NCBI GenBank assembly: GCA_029378245.1
Contig: JARKIF010000049.1
Location: forward strand, 62,001-126,000
Reading direction: 5' to 3'
DNA from: Roridomyces roridus
Lineage: Eukaryota > Basidiomycota > Agaricomycetes > Agaricales > Mycenaceae
DNA length: 64,000 bases
Shown here: piece by piece, positions 39,881-51,764 of the stretch
Numbering within the stretch: position 1 is the first letter of the stretch
Layout of the letters: every line of letters starts with the position of its first letter
Position numbers and translations under genes: made by a program
The notes under the pieces: generated by a model
What the model was told of the DNA's origin: nothing
The model's database searches: none
Seen by the model: only the letters and a program-made list of their open reading frames with translations

Positions 39881-40820
39881 TCAAATGACGATACCCGAGC
39901 CGAGAACCAGAGGCTCACAGGCCTGAGTCTGCGTCCAATTCGAATTGTGGAAAATGAAAGTCTGCATGGGGTGCATTGTGTCCGGCGTGATGAGGACCTC
40001 GGAACGTTTCCACCCCTCCTCGATCGGCAGACGTTCATCTCGGAAGAAAATGTTGACGAACCTGCAGCACCATGAGTCAGAGATCTAAAAAAATCAATTC
40101 CAAACCGACTCACTGCTTCGGTGCAACCCCCGTAGTCGTGTTGCCAAAGATACTTAGATAAAGCGCCGACTCGCGGCAGCGCAACTGGAACTCCTTGTCC
40201 GTATTAGTAACGCTGGGATTCCGCGCAATCGAATCGTCCAACCGCATCTTCTGCACCTGCGCGGCCGTCTCGGGGGAGTAAAAGTCCGACTCTGGATTGA
40301 TATTGGCCATGACGGAGAAGAGAGTCTCGTTGAAGTTGAGGTTGTCTCCCAGTGCCCAGTCTTGGCGCGAGATGGAAGCGTCGTGCTCGACGAGATTGTG
40401 CCTATGGATACAAGTCAGTCGAAGGAAATCAGGATCGGACTGCGGCTTACAGAGCGAGGGCGTCGAGGTCCATGGTGTCGAAAGCACTCCCCGACAGCAG
40501 TCCGACCTTGGCTGCTTGGAGGATAGAAGTATTAGCGACGTTGAACCCCGCCACTGCGCCCTCCATGATCTCCGCAATGGTAATGCCCTTTCCACTGCGT
40601 GAGATGTATCCGTGGTTTGCGAGACTGTTGAATTATTACATTAGAATAGGCAGTCAGCACGGTGTCTAACTTCAAAAAGGACTCGATCTACGCACGTGTT
40701 TAGACCAGGGCAGGGTGAGCGCACTTGGCCCATCTCCGGGGCCTTCCACTCGTGGTTGTCGCTGGGCTGGGAGGAGACCACGGCGGCGCAGGCGAGGACG
40801 AGAATGATATGGGAGAGCAT
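39881..40820 (-). CDS. Heme-thiolate peroxidase (UPO-like, short form), copy D
   Basis: The start is at 40818-40820: MLSHIILVLACAAVVSSQPS, a signal peptide, then NHEWKAPEMGQVRSPCPGLN (PCP motif). An intron leads to SLANHGYISRSGKGITIAEI, GAVAGFNVANTSILQAAKVG and LLSGSAFDTMDLDALAL. Then come HNLVEHDASISRQDWALGDN, FYSPETAAQVQKMRLDDSIA, ALYLSIFGNTTTGVAPKQ and FVNIFFRDERLPIEEGWKRS, and the ending LVLGSGIVI at 39881. It is tail-to-tail with copy C, only about 150 bp apart. It has REERL changed to RDERL near the distal-pocket region, a conservative change. Upstream lies a lactonase relic in the same orientation. Confidence 0.92.
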
Positions 40821-41249
40821 TGAAGTAGAAGGGATCCTTTGCCAAAGATACCTTTCTAAAGACGGCGTTACCTCGCGTCGCTCACGATGCCTCCTTACCT
40901 CCTGTAGCCTTTGAATACGCCGGGTTCGCCCTGGGAAGTGTCGGCCATCCGTGCCCACCGAGAACCCTTGTGGAAGTTCAAACCTATAATTGGGATTGAG
41001 ATAAGCACCAGGAAGCTCGATCGCCTATCTGGAAGGGTAAGGAGTATAGCTTGCCCAATTGGCGTCAGTAATCTGACGTACGCGCAGTCCCATAACAACT
41101 TCCCGCGGGGACCTGGGAGGTGCTTACACGTATTTGAGGCCCGTTGTCGACACAGTGAAGCTTTTTTCAAGGACGAACAGCTGGTGTTTGACGTCGGCCT
41201 CCGCATGGCGAGGAGAGGATTGGGAAAAAGGACTGAGGGAAGGAGACCG
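40821..41249. other. Spacer of the lactonase-peroxidase unit, copy D
   Basis: About 430 bp upstream of peroxidase D. Parts near 41150-41215 (minus strand) match the spacer after the intact lactonase gene (about 48110-48190) and the copy near 33650-33720. It holds the presumed promoter of peroxidase D. Confidence 0.55.
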
Positions 41250-41560
41250 GATCGAGCATTTCAACCGCACCGAACAAGAAGAGCATTTGGTGCCAGTGAT
41301 AAGCGCTCAGTCTTTTTGAAACAGGACGCCACGGCACTCACCCAACTCAATGCCACAGAACCCACTCGGCCCCACGAAATCCGATATTGCTCGTCCCGCC
41401 ACCAGAAAGTGGGCCCATATCGAACAACGACGCCTGCATGCCAGATGAATAATCGGAGGAGATGGTGATGCCGTCGCTCATTTGGGAGGAGAAAGACCGA
41501 CCAATTCCTCGGTTCAAAAGATTGTTGAAAGCAGTGAAGGTCAAGTCCAAGTCGCGACTT
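41250..41560 (-). pseudogene. Relic of a second lactonase-like beta-propeller gene
   Basis: The minus-strand translation contains SDGITISSDYSS and MQASLFDMGPLSGGGTSNI. These match DEITISSDGR and LRESLFNMATPAGGGTSNIL of the intact lactonase-like gene at 46737-48072. Downstream on the same strand, the sequence around 41270-41310 (cttatcactggcaccaa...gttcggtgcggttg) matches its last exon. The frames between these islands are broken and the N-terminal two thirds are missing. Confidence 0.82.
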
Positions 41561-41677
41561 TGGCCAAGTTTGTTCCTCGATCACTGTTTCCCCTTCCACT
41601 CTTTGAGGCGAAGCAATTTCTACAAGAAAGACACGCAGATGAGAAAAAAAGATCGAAACATATAACTTATACAGATC

Positions 41678-43808
41678 TCAGGCCTCAACAGGCATCTCAT
41701 AATCCATCGGCACATCCTTCCGCTCCAACCACGCCGCATCCTCCCCACCCAGATCCACGCCCTTGCCACAATCGAGATGCCTCCTACACGGCAACTCCTT
41801 CAACTCGACACTCCCTTGCTCTCCACCCCCGCGCACGACAACATAATGCTCCCCATGCCACCCAAGGAAATCCAACACCGGCAACGCAGTAGCAACACTC
41901 CGGGCCGAAACCGCCCAAATGTCCGTCTGCAGCTGAAACTCCTTCTCCGAGAGCAGATTCGGCTTTGGCCGGTGCCTAGACGTGTTTTGCAGGTGTAGGA
42001 ACGCCAGCGATGAGAAGCCCGAAAAGTTCTTGGCGTAGTCGTTCTAAAATACGTGTGAGAAGGTACTGCAAGTATATTTGGGTTATAGGGAAGAGACGCA
42101 CGAGTGGCCTATCGGAGACGACGGTGGAGAGATGCAGTGCTGCGATTTCGCGCGGTATGGCGGCGACCAGGGCGTCGACGGCCTTGGCCGTGAGATTCTC
42201 GATGCGCACGCCAAAGACGCGCACAGCGACGAGCTCGGGGAGGACCTCGAGAACCATTTCCCAAGGACAATTCCCCAGGTCGAGTCGCCTCAGGCGCGTG
42301 CGGCGTCGGAGGAACTGAGTCACGGAGCGGTAAAGCCCTGGCTGGTCGTCGTGCCCCACAAGCACTAGGCGGAATGCCACGAGATGCGGGAGGAAGGTGT
42401 GTTCGCCATCAAGGACGTGGTCGCTGCCAAACACCACGCTGGCTGAGCCCGGGTCCTCAAAGGTACCGTGCAGAGTCAAACTCTGCAGGCTATGGGCGTG
42501 GGCGATGCGAGCGAGAACGACGTGCGAGATTCGTGTATCCACGAGATCGAGGTGTGTGAGGTTTTTAATGGTTACACTCTGGAATGCGCTATCCCAGGAA
42601 TGGTCCCGCGAAAGGTAGGCGCCGAGCACCAGGTGCCGCAGCGTATCGGCATTTTGGTCGAGCACCGTCCGGACTTCGCCCATATCGGCGAAGCCGTCGT
42701 CGTCCTCCGCACGTAGCGTGAATTTGCGGAGGTTTCGAAAGGCAGAGACGCCCACGGCGTCAAAGTGCCATCCGCTGCGAGGCCAAGTGAGATTAAAGCC
42801 GACATCCTTGTGAAAACACATACATGAGACCAAGGCCGTGGAGATGGGAGTGGGTCGATAACACCGTCTGCACCATATCGGCGCGCAATTCGGGGTATCC
42901 AATCCACTCAAAGTCCTTCAGGGCTTTGAATTCGGGAAGGGCTGAGCGGAATATCCCTACAGCGCATATCAGCCTGAGGACAAAGTAGGGCAGTACGCCA
43001 GACTCACGGGCCATTAAATCCAGCATATCCCCCTCTTCATACGCCCAATGTAGTCTTAACGACTTTACCCGACTAGCAAACACCGGGTCCGCTTTAACGC
43101 GGTCAAAGACGTCCAGTCCCCGATTGAGCGCTTCCTGGTCGTCGCCAAAGTACAGATCCATGGTGTGAAAAATAAGCCGCACGGCCACGTCCCGGTGGAA
43201 AGCCGACACGAAGAACCAAGTGCGAAGATGGTATCGTGGTATAAATGAAGCGATGCGCTCCCATACCTCTGCAGGAGCGCGCTGCGACGCCGGGTCGTGC
43301 GAGAAGCGTATCTTCTGTAAACGTCCATTCAAGTCAGAGGCCTGCTCTTCCACAGCAGAATAAAAGCCACGCACCACCTTCTGCCGACTTAAATGGCGCT
43401 GAATCTCCCTATTCGACGGATCCAGCTTTAACACTGCGCGAAAGTCTGCTCCCTCGGTGTCACCACTTGATGGGGATTGGGACGAGAAGAGATAACGCAC
43501 CCTGCTCAGCTTTAACAAGCAAACTCTCCCCACCAGCCTTGCGCGCATTCCCCCTCGCCAGCAAAGCCTTGACGACATCGTTCCGCGGTAGATCAGGCGT
43601 CCTCAAGTAGACCTCGATGTAATTCTCCACCTGCGTTCCATACCTAGCAGTCACCGTCAGTACGTGGGTGGCCAGAGAAACGCAAAACGCACTGTCCGGC
43701 GTTGATAAGGGCAAGCGCCGTATCGAGTAACAGATTGGCCTTGTGGAGGTGCGATAGAGACTGGACGGCGCCAAAGACAGTAGCAGTGAGCTCGTCTTGC
43801 GAGTCCAT
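41678..43808 (-). CDS. TPR/F-box-like basidiomycete protein with leucine-rich C-terminus
   Basis: The start is at 43806-43808: MDSQDELTATVFGAVQSLSH, then HKANLLLDTALALINAGQ. The next exon contains LPRNDVVKALLARGNARKAG and FRAVLKLDPSNREIQRHL, a tetratricopeptide-like pair of helices. An F-box-like element follows (PAEVWERIASFIPRYHLRTW, FFVSAFHRDVA), then long leucine-rich, LRR-like segments (FKALKDFEWIGYPELRADM, LTHLDLVDTRISHVVLARIA, SLQSLTLHGTFEDPGSASVV, LRRLDLGNCPWEMVLEVLP). The protein ends AWLERKDVPMDYEMPVEA at 41678. This arrangement is a conserved Agaricomycete family of unknown target, probably an SCF substrate receptor. At least five introns; no break seen. Confidence 0.85.
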
Positions 43809-43981
43809 TGGTAGGTGTATTCAGTGAGAGGAGTGGTGGTGGTGGAGGGCCACGACCACCTGTAGTGTCCCGGTGGTAATGGTAATAAAGGCCCGAGAAT
43901 CCGTCCCCAGACCGGCTTCCACAGCGAATGTGATTGGTCGAAATAAAAAGGTGGTGTATATTTCAAAACGTTACAATTTCA

Positions 43982-46377
43982 TTATACCTGACTAACAGGT
44001 TCGTAACCCGCCCGACTGCTCCCAATCCCCAGTCCCATAAAGATCCCCTTCCGCTTCCTACCACCACCAGGCCCATCTTCAGCCTCCTCCCTCTCCCGTC
44101 TCTTCCTAGCCTCCTCAAAGCCTTCTAAAGGCACATCATACAGCCGCTCATACTCCACCCCAAGCTCCCGGCCCTTGGTCCAAAAGTCCCGACAGTTCCG
44201 AACCATCCCAAGATCAAACGGATTGCTCGCCTTGCCCGCACGCGCAAGCCCATCAACAGCCTTGCCTTTCGTGAACCGGTCAAAGCCCAGAAGATTCATC
44301 AAGAACCCGCTCGCATGCTGGTGCTGAGGACGCGCCCCACTACCACCCGCACCACCCTCACCGTCAACATCAGGCGTCTCCGACCCTGCATGCGAATGCC
44401 CAGCATGCCGATGCCCCATCTGCCCCGCCAAACTCGCACCCCCGCGTCCACCCATGAACCCATACCGGCCCAGATTCGACACCTCCAACGTCGTCATCTG
44501 TCTCGCAATCTGCCAGAACTGCGACGCTAGCAGGACAGACGTCCACGAAAGCTGTAACGTAGCCCAAAAGGCAACCGCGACGAGGAACGTGTCGGTGGCA
44601 GTGAGTATACAGAGGCTTGAAGGCAGAGGACATGACGCGGAGGGTGTCGGGGCGGAAGGGTCCGATTCGATGGGGAGGACCATGGATGAGAAAACTGGGG
44701 AAATCAGCCGAATGTAATAGATGAAAGAGCAAGACATACATGCGTAGGTCAGATAGTCAAACAGAATAATGCCAAAGACAAGCGTTGTGACAAAGACGAC
44801 AAACTGACGGTGGTTGTTGGCACCAACGCAATTCCATACCCAAGGGCAGTGGCTACATGGGATTCAGAAGTAGAATATGAAACGAAGATAGGCACGTACT
44901 GGTCACTCCTCGCAACGCACTTGTCGCATACGCGGCAATGCTTCGACCGCAAGGGTTTGCGAGCCTTGAAACAGGTCAGTGACAAGGAAAAAAGAACGGG
45001 TCCGAACACACCATGCACTGAATACAGAACGTCTGCCCATTAAGTCTCCCCTCGGACGCAAGGTCCTCGATGACCGACTTGAGCTCCGCATCGCTGCTGG
45101 GCCGGGGACACGTCCCAGGATCGAGCGTGACCGCGCGGAAAAAGTTGTACGCGCACAGTCCGACACAGAGCGCGAAGAGGAGGTGCGAGAACGCGTGAGA
45201 TTGGGTTTCTGGAGATTAACATTAGCAGTGGGCCAACAACGACAGGGAGGACGTACGAGTTACTAGTCTGGTCACCCAGCAGTATAGCACCCAAATCATG
45301 GAGCCACAGATGATACCAGCAAAGTAGGGCGTCTGCTGTACGCTGTCGGTGTAACTCGACTTGTTCAGCAGCACGCGGGTAACGATATGGTGCATGCCAA
45401 AGAACTCTGCCATGGCCAGCAAGATCCCGGTATACCACGGCAGAATGGCGAGTGTCATGAAGACGACGTAAAAGACGAGGGTGGGGAAGAGGAAGATGGC
45501 GTAGCGGGTATTCCGCTCGCTCAACGGTCTCGTCTTCTTGACACCCTCGTCGTTCCAGCCGCCCTCTTCCAGCGCACGCTTCCACGCGCCAAGACTTTTG
45601 AGCTCCACAGCCATATCGCGCGGGGTCCGCCCCTCGTTGTCCTTGGCGGAGATCTGCGCGCCGTGCTCGATGAGGCGGCGGATGCTGACGCGGTTGCCCC
45701 GGACGACGGCCCAATGGAGAGGTGTGAGCCCTGAATCATCCTGCGTCGTCGCAGAAGCGCCGTGTCGAAGGAGCAGATCGACACTAAGAGCGTCCCCTTG
45801 GTAAGCAGCCCACATGAGTGCCGTATGTCCCTGGGCATCACGAGAGTCGACGTTGACCGGCTGATGCAGCAGATACAGGAGCGGCATGATGGAAGAAGAG
45901 TGGGTGACGAGGTGAAGGGAGTTGTAGCCCTGCGAGTCAGCGATGGTGGGGTCCGCGCCATGGTTAATCAAGAGCTGGATGACATAGAGATAGCCGCCGC
46001 GTGCCGCCCATTGCATCGGTGTTGCCACGAGATCGCCGCCCAGTGCATCAACCTCTGCGCCGTGCTCTAACAGCAGACGACAGGCAGCTACCTGGGCGTT
46101 TATGGCCGCCCAATGGAGCGCAGTGATGTTCTGGGGATCGCGGTCGGTGGCCTGAGCCTTTCCGGAGTCTAGCATCATTCGGATTGTGTCCACATCGCCG
46201 CGCTGAGCTGCAACGAAGATGGTCGTCTTGAGGCTGTCAGTACGTGCATGCGGAATACATTGTGAGACCCACTTCCTCGGGTCCGGTCTGGCTGAGAGCT
46301 TGGGTGAATGAGAGGTCGGCCGTCACTGTTTCCTGAGAGACGGCGGCGGTCGACGAGGGTGCCGTGGCTGGCTGCAT
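43982..46377 (-). CDS. AKR1-type ankyrin-repeat DHHC palmitoyltransferase
   Basis: The start is at 46375-46377: MQPATAPSSTAAVSQETVTA. After one intron near 46235, six ankyrin-type repeats follow (ITALHWAAINAQVAACRLLL, TPMQWAARGGYLYVIQLLIN, HTALMWAAYQGDALSVDLLL, TPLHWAVVRGNRVSIRRLIE). Next come membrane helices (YAIFLFPTLVFYVVFMTLAI, TPYFAGIICGSMIWVLYCWV), then the cysteine-rich domain KARKPLRSKHCRVCDKCVAR and the catalytic block. The block reads SDHHCPWVWNC only after splicing: intron GTACGT to TGTAG lies inside the second codon of DHHC. The end is GYEPVSQV at 43982. In yeast, Akr1 S-acylates membrane-associated proteins at Golgi and endosomes. The order of domains and the length (about 710 residues) fit. 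It is divergent from the lactonase-like gene. Confidence 0.94.
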
Positions 46378-46736
46378 AGTAGAAGGGGCCCCGAGCTGGT
46401 CTCGGTGGCAAGTTTAGTGAGGAGGATGGGGGTCGTAAGAAAGGGCTTTGAGGGCTGAGGCGGTGTCAGGCTGCGGTGTCATGACACCTGACAATGACAT
46501 GGTCCCGCCCACGAAGTGCCAATGTCGCGCCTTCCAACCCTGCCCTTGAATCTGATTGTTTCCGAGTCTAATGCGACTTGCGCGGCCGTTGCCATCGTCC
46601 ATCCCATGATCTGTAGACTCCAAACTATTTCGGCGGGGTTCCCGGGCACATATTTCGTCAAGGGCGCTTCCTTGAACCCATGACCCAGTGTTTATAACTC
46701 GGGACCACTGCTGCTGCTCTCCATCCCCGCTCAAAG
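46378..46736. promoter_or_regulatory. Divergent promoter region, AKR1-like / lactonase-like genes
   Basis: A 359-bp gap between divergently transcribed genes, so it carries both promoters. No specific binding site can be assigned. Confidence 0.4.
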
Positions 46737-48072
46737 ATGCACTTCCCAGCGTATATCCTCCCCGTGGTGTGGCTCGGACTCGTCGCAGCCAAAGATTCCG
46801 CCAAACACCACATCCTCGTCGGGAACTTTGGGACAGACTACAATGTCACCCTCATGCTCGACGGCACCCAGGACGTTGGCAAAGGATTCCTCTACTCCCT
46901 ACTCGTCGACGCAGATGCAAAAACACTCACCCTCGAGCATACGACCCCAGCAGCCGCGGCGCATCCATGGCTTTCCGTCAACGTAAACTCGTCCTCCCGC
47001 TGATCCGTATTTCTCACCCATGCTTCACAGAGAAAGGCAGGCGTTGTCTACGGCTCGGGGTGGTCCCCGCCGACCAACGGGAAGAGAACATTCAGCTCAT
47101 ACTCCATCAAACCGGACTTTTCGGTGTCTCTACTCAACACGGTCGTTTCGTGTGGCACGAGACCCATCGCAAACGACTTTATTCCCGAGGCCGGAAAGCA
47201 CGGTGTATTCTATGGCGTCGATTTTGTCACGCCTTGCGGCGAAGTTTGGGCCGTCGACGAGCGGGGCGCGCTCACTTCCAAAATACAGGCGCTCGAGTAT
47301 GCAAACGGGTCGACTCTCCACGGATTCGCGACAACGCCTGATCTGAAGCACATGTACATCACAGTATGTCGTCAAACAAAGCCCGCTCTCCATACTCATC
47401 TACACCAGAATCTCGGCCTGAACACGATCCAATCCTACTCTCTCAACCTCGCGAACGGATCTCTCACAGCTTTAGGCAACTTCACGCCGAGCGAACTCGG
47501 CGCCGGCCCTCGGCACTCGGCCATAACGCCAAACGGGGCCTACCTCTACGTGATCGACGAAGAAGGCCTCCGCGTCGACCAATTCACCGTCGACGCCCCC
47601 ACAGGCTCGCTCACCTACACCTCCACCTCTCTCGCCGTAACGCCCTTTGGCCTCACCCCCGCCAACGCCTCGCTCTACTGGGGTGACGAAATCACCATCT
47701 CCTCCGACGGCCGCACGCTCTACGCCAGCACCCGCTCCCGCGTCGCCTCCGAGCCAGGATACATCTCGGGCTGGGCGCTCAACCCCAATGGCTCCCTCCG
47801 CGAGTCGTTGTTCAACATGGCCACGCCCGCTGGTGGAGGGACGAGTAATATATTGAGCGCGTCGCCGTGGAGCGATGCCAGTAAGGATATGTTGATTCTC
47901 ACAGACCAGGATACGGACTTCGTGGCGCTGTATGAGTTGCAGGGCAGCGAGTTGGTTCTGTTGGATCAAGTTAGGTGGGTGTCGTCTCGTTTTTTTTTGT
48001 TTCATCAAGGCTGAGAATTTCGGTAGTATCACTGGCACGAATTGCTGTTCTGGTTCGGTGTGGTTGGATTAG
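46737..48072 (+). CDS. Secreted lactonase/muconate-cyclase-like seven-bladed beta-propeller
   Basis: The start at 46737 gives MHFPAYILPVVWLGLVAAKD, a signal peptide. Exon 1 continues KHHILVGNFGTDYNVTLML. Introns at about 46983-47032 and 47365-47411 are required (joins SVN to RKAGVVYGSGW, and HMYIT to NLGLNTIQSYSL). Repeated beta-blade motifs follow: GPRHSAITPNGAYLYVIDEE, GDEITISSDGRTLYASTRSR and MATPAGGGTSNILSASPWSD. A last intron (donor GTGGGT) leads to SITGTNCCSGSVWLD and the stop at 48070-48072. This fits the YbhE-like 6-phosphogluconolactonase / carboxy-cis,cis-muconate cyclase family, which opens or closes lactone rings in aromatic (beta-ketoadipate) breakdown. A signal peptide suggests an extracellular role. 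It precedes peroxidase E in the same direction, and this pairing recurs in decayed form elsewhere in the window. Confidence 0.87.
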
Positions 48073-48684
48073 TATCTTCCTTTGTTGAAATGAAATGCAG
48101 TGGCCGCAGTTTTTCTTCGCCATGTGCACAATTGTGCACCCGACGTCAAACAACAGCTTTCTGCCCTTCAGAGGCTTTGCTGTGTCAAAAATAGGCCCCG
48201 CAGCTTCCGGGTCCTCACGGCAAGTCGTTATGAACCTGCGCATCCGTCAGATGAACGACACGAGTGGGATGATGATTCGAGTCTTCAGATGCATACCCTG
48301 CAACTTTGGAAGTTGACTGGTCAAGCTTACTCGACCTTCAAAATGGTTTTCCAGTGCAGACCAGTCCTCTCAGTCCTCTCCCCGATTAAAGCATGTCTCA
48401 ATCTCCAACTGCCGTGGCACCGGTTCAACTGTCGCAGCCGGGCATGATTCTCCGGCACTTTGTGCGACGCGAGCCTACTGCGCGATTTGTAAGTATCCCC
48501 ATGCCTGCGCAAAAGTGGAGCAAGGCAACGGCATGCATGTTTTTGGATGATTATTCTCACTTCTTTCTCACCGTGCTTCCGTCGTTATTCAAAAACGGTT
48601 GGTCATATCCGACGCTATCCGTGCAGCCGTCTTGACTTAAAAGCCAGGTGGGTTGCCTCAATTCATTCAGAAAAGAAAATCTGA
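48073..48684. other. Spacer between lactonase-like gene and peroxidase E
   Basis: About 610 bp. It matches, in reverse orientation, 33363-33777 upstream of peroxidase B and parts of 40830-41249 upstream of D. It should contain the peroxidase E promoter. A short open piece (48393-48634) has no recognisable domain. Confidence 0.6.
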
Positions 48685-49616
48685 ATGCTCAGCTCCCCCA
48701 TCGTCCTCGTCCTCGCCAGCGTGGCATTCGCCTCCAAACCCAGCGACAGTCACGCGTGGCAGGCCCCTACAGCGGGTCAAGTGCGCTCGCCGTGTCCTGG
48801 TCTGAACACGTCCGTAGAATTTCTCAAATTATATCCCTCCCTCATCGTGCTGACTGGATTCAACAGCCTCGCGAACCACGGATACATCCCGCGCAGTGGA
48901 AAGGGTATCACCATTACTGAGATCATGGACGGCGCAGTCGCTGGGTTCAACGTCGGCAACACCTCGATCCTCCAGGCTGCCAAGTTTGGGCTCCTCTCCG
49001 GGCTTGCTTTCGACACCCTGGACCTCGACGCCCTCGCTCTGTAAGTTGCAGTACTCTCGGCCCTTCATTTGACCGACCCACCGGGCAGACACAACCTCGT
49101 CGAGCACGACGCCTCCATCTCGCGCCAAGACTGGGCACTCGGCGACAACCTCCACTTCAACGAGACCCTCTTCTCCGTCATGGCGAACATCAACCCGGGC
49201 TCAGACTTTTACACCCCCGAGACGGCGGCACAGGTGCAGAAGATGCGGTTGGACGACTCGATTGCTCGGAATCCCAACGTCACCAATACCGACAAGGAGT
49301 TCCAACTGCGGAGTCGCGAGTCGTCTCTTTATCTTAGTATTTTTGGGAACACTAGCACCGGTGTTGCGCCCAAAGAGTGAGTCGGTTTGAATTCTATTTT
49401 CTTTTGGGCACTGTTACTCATGGAGATGCATGCAGGTTCGTCAACATTTTCTTCCGAGAGGAACGTCTGCCGATCGAGGAAGGGTGGAAACGCTCCGAGA
49501 TTCTGATCACGCCCGACACGATGAACGACATGGAGGATTTCATTGTGGCGAATTCGAATTGGACGCAGAGTCAGGCTTGTGAGCCTCTGGTTATTGGCCC
49601 GCATTCCGTTATTTGA
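48685..49616 (+). CDS. Heme-thiolate peroxidase (UPO-like, short form), copy E
   Basis: The start at 48685 gives MLSSPIVLVLASVAFASKPS, a signal peptide, then HAWQAPTAGQVRSPCPGLNT with the PCP heme ligand. SLANHGYIPRSGKGITITEI follows an intron. Next are HNLVEHDASISRQDWALGDN (EHD), FYTPETAAQVQKMRLDDSIA and SLYLSIFGNTSTGVAPKE. After an intron comes FVNIFFREERLPIEEGWKRS, and the end is LVIGPHSVI at 49616. Three introns, no break. It is the downstream partner of the intact lactonase-like gene, and is the best guide to what the ancestral unit looked like. Confidence 0.93.
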
Positions 49617-50539
49617 GCGAGTAGTTGTACTTTGTATCCTATGCTGGACTCAGAATTTGCCTTTGATTGTCGTGCAGAGGGCGGCTACAAGAGATAGTCT
49701 GGAGTCTCGGCCTTCACTTTGGTCCTCGGAATCACAAATGGATGGTAGGAGAACCAAGTGGAAGTCAAGTTTAACGAAAGAGCTGTTGGGAGGGCCAACT
49801 CGGACGGGGGGGAATATTTCTTGATATCAGATTTGGCCTTACACGCTGCGCCGAGATGCCCAAGTGTTCCGAGTCCCAGTGGGGCCCCAGTGTGCGGAGT
49901 ACCAGGTCAGAGAGTCGGACTTGATCCAGACGAAAATGACGGTTGAGGACAAGCCTCTCTTGCGCTGTTTGTTTGCGCTTACTCCTCTTGATCTCAACCA
50001 CCATCGTCCTCGTATATGATCTTGTTCGGACCTGGGTGGCTTCCTTGCTGGAACGGCATGAACAATGGCCGACCCGCTTTCTCTGACTGGCAGACCTTTC
50101 CTTGTCCACTTGGCACTTCTATCACTCGCTAGCTTCACCTCGAGTTGCGTCCGTCGCGCAAAATTGGCGGCCTCACGCCGCTCCAAACTGCACACCGTTT
50201 GCATTGCTCGGCGTGATTGCCTGGCTGAAATGAAATGACAGTCGCCGAGGCGTACGGGACTGTCGGACCGGTGCCGCTAATTGCGGTTCCTCGTCCAATT
50301 CTCGAAATAGCCATGCGTTCGGTTTCTGATCATGGAAATTGAAATTGCTCCGCAACGGCTCGACCGAATATGGTCTGTCTGGGCTCGTTCGAAAGCCACG
50401 ATTGTCGCCTGTAACTACCTCTTGAAACGGTACATTAATTCAAAGTGCACAACATTCAGAACGGCCAACACAAAACAGGAACGAGTAGGAAGAGAGATGG
50501 ACAGCGGGGCAAAACTCGGGGTGCAGAAACGATTTAAAC
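49617..50539. other. Spacer, duplicated at 55.7-56.6 kb
   Basis: About 920 bp. The first part (49617-49875) recurs inverted at 55690-55954. The part around 50215-50440 resembles 56540-56690 in direct orientation. No gene recognised. Confidence 0.55.
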
Positions 50540-51320
50540 GCTGTACCGTCGCGGTAAGTGTCTTTTATCTTCCATTCAAACAGCGCACTTACATTGACTC
50601 CTGATGAGTGGGGCATGCACCGCGACGACGGCGAATGTTGAGGGGTACGTGAGCTGACAGAGAAGAGTTCAAAATTCGCAACAGTTGAAAATGGACCGGA
50701 CCCACGGATAGGCCAATTAATTGTCGCAAGCGCCGCTCGAGTGTCGTCGACTCCCTCCGATAGTTTCCGTTGGGTTTCTTCCTCCATTATGACCTTGGGA
50801 ATGCCAGCTTATCTGTGCTCCTTAGCATACAAGATGAGGGTGCTCACCAGTACATCCGTTCGTATTTCCTTCATGTCGGTGCCACATTCGCTGGTCGTCT
50901 GCATAACTTCTCGGATTGTCTGGAGGTACACTGTCCACGTTTCCTGTTCTTCGGCCTTAAGAAGGCGAATTTTACCCTCGGACCCGGCGCGTTTAGTCCT
51001 GATCACGGCGCAGTGGCCTCTCAGACAAGATTGAAAATTTCCACTGAAACGCAACCGAAGCAGCCGTTCTTCTAGCTCCAACAAACTCCTCGTCGCTCTC
51101 AGACGACACGCCTCTTTCGCCTCGTCCAACAGTTGCGAGTTGGCGACGAGCCGGGCCTCCAGACGTGTCAACCTTTCCGAGGGAGCTGGCGGTACATTCG
51201 GGAAACCGCCGTGGACGCGAGTACGAAGGCTAGGCCAGTGTAGGAAATGACGACGGAGGGTACGAGGGAGAGTGCTACCACTGTGGCGGCAGATTTCAGG
51301 GAGCAGAGAGGGTTGCTCAT
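50540..51320 (-). pseudogene. Membrane-hairpin/coiled-coil family, copy 1 (frameshifted)
   Basis: The start is at 51318-51320: MSNPLCSLKSAATVVALSLV. Two hydrophobic helices (about residues 8-45, ending GLAFVLASTAVSRMYRQ) lead to a frame break. The coil ERLTRLEARLVANSQLLDEA, KEACRLRATRSLLELEERLL lies in another frame. Compared with copy 3, one T is missing in ctccc(t)tcgg at about 51181. After an intron come WTVYLQTIREVMQTTSECGT and DMKEIRTDVLV, then MEEETQRKLSEGVDDTRAAL and a last piece LTYPSTFAVVAVHAPLIRSQ. The family is unknown to me. The frameshift predicts loss of the coiled coil unless an unseen splice rescues it. The 3' end is approximate. Confidence 0.75.
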
Positions 51321-51764
51321 ACTGGAGATGAAGAGACGTCTTCGGTTTCCAACACGGGACTTTTGAATCACGGAGGTAATCGCATTTCAGAACAGCCAGC
51401 CTCTCGAGGCTGTCCAATGTTGGCATCTAATCATATCCCTTATAAGATCTGCACCCGTTGGTTTCTGTTTCTCTTCTGACCTACTGTTGAATACCGAAAC
51501 TACGGAAAGCAAATTACAAAGCATTCAAGATATACCTACTTATACGATAACAAGAACGATAGCGCGGCAAGGAAAGAACTCGGTCCAGGTGTGTTCAGAC
51601 GCTGTTTCGTTCCGCGGTAAGCCTTCGATTCCGAATCTCAACCGCACACTTACATAGATTCAGATTGGAAATGAGGCAAGTCCGAGGATAACGAATGATT
51701 TAGACACTATTACAGGTAAGTCCACTGCATATTTAGATCCAAACCCCTCGCTTACATGGATTGG

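Noticed and set aside
44890..44915. Apparent loss of the DHHC motif (DQ at the exon end) in the AKR1-like gene
   Set aside because: Splicing from GAC CA to C CAC TGC restores DHHC; the DQ reading is intron sequence.
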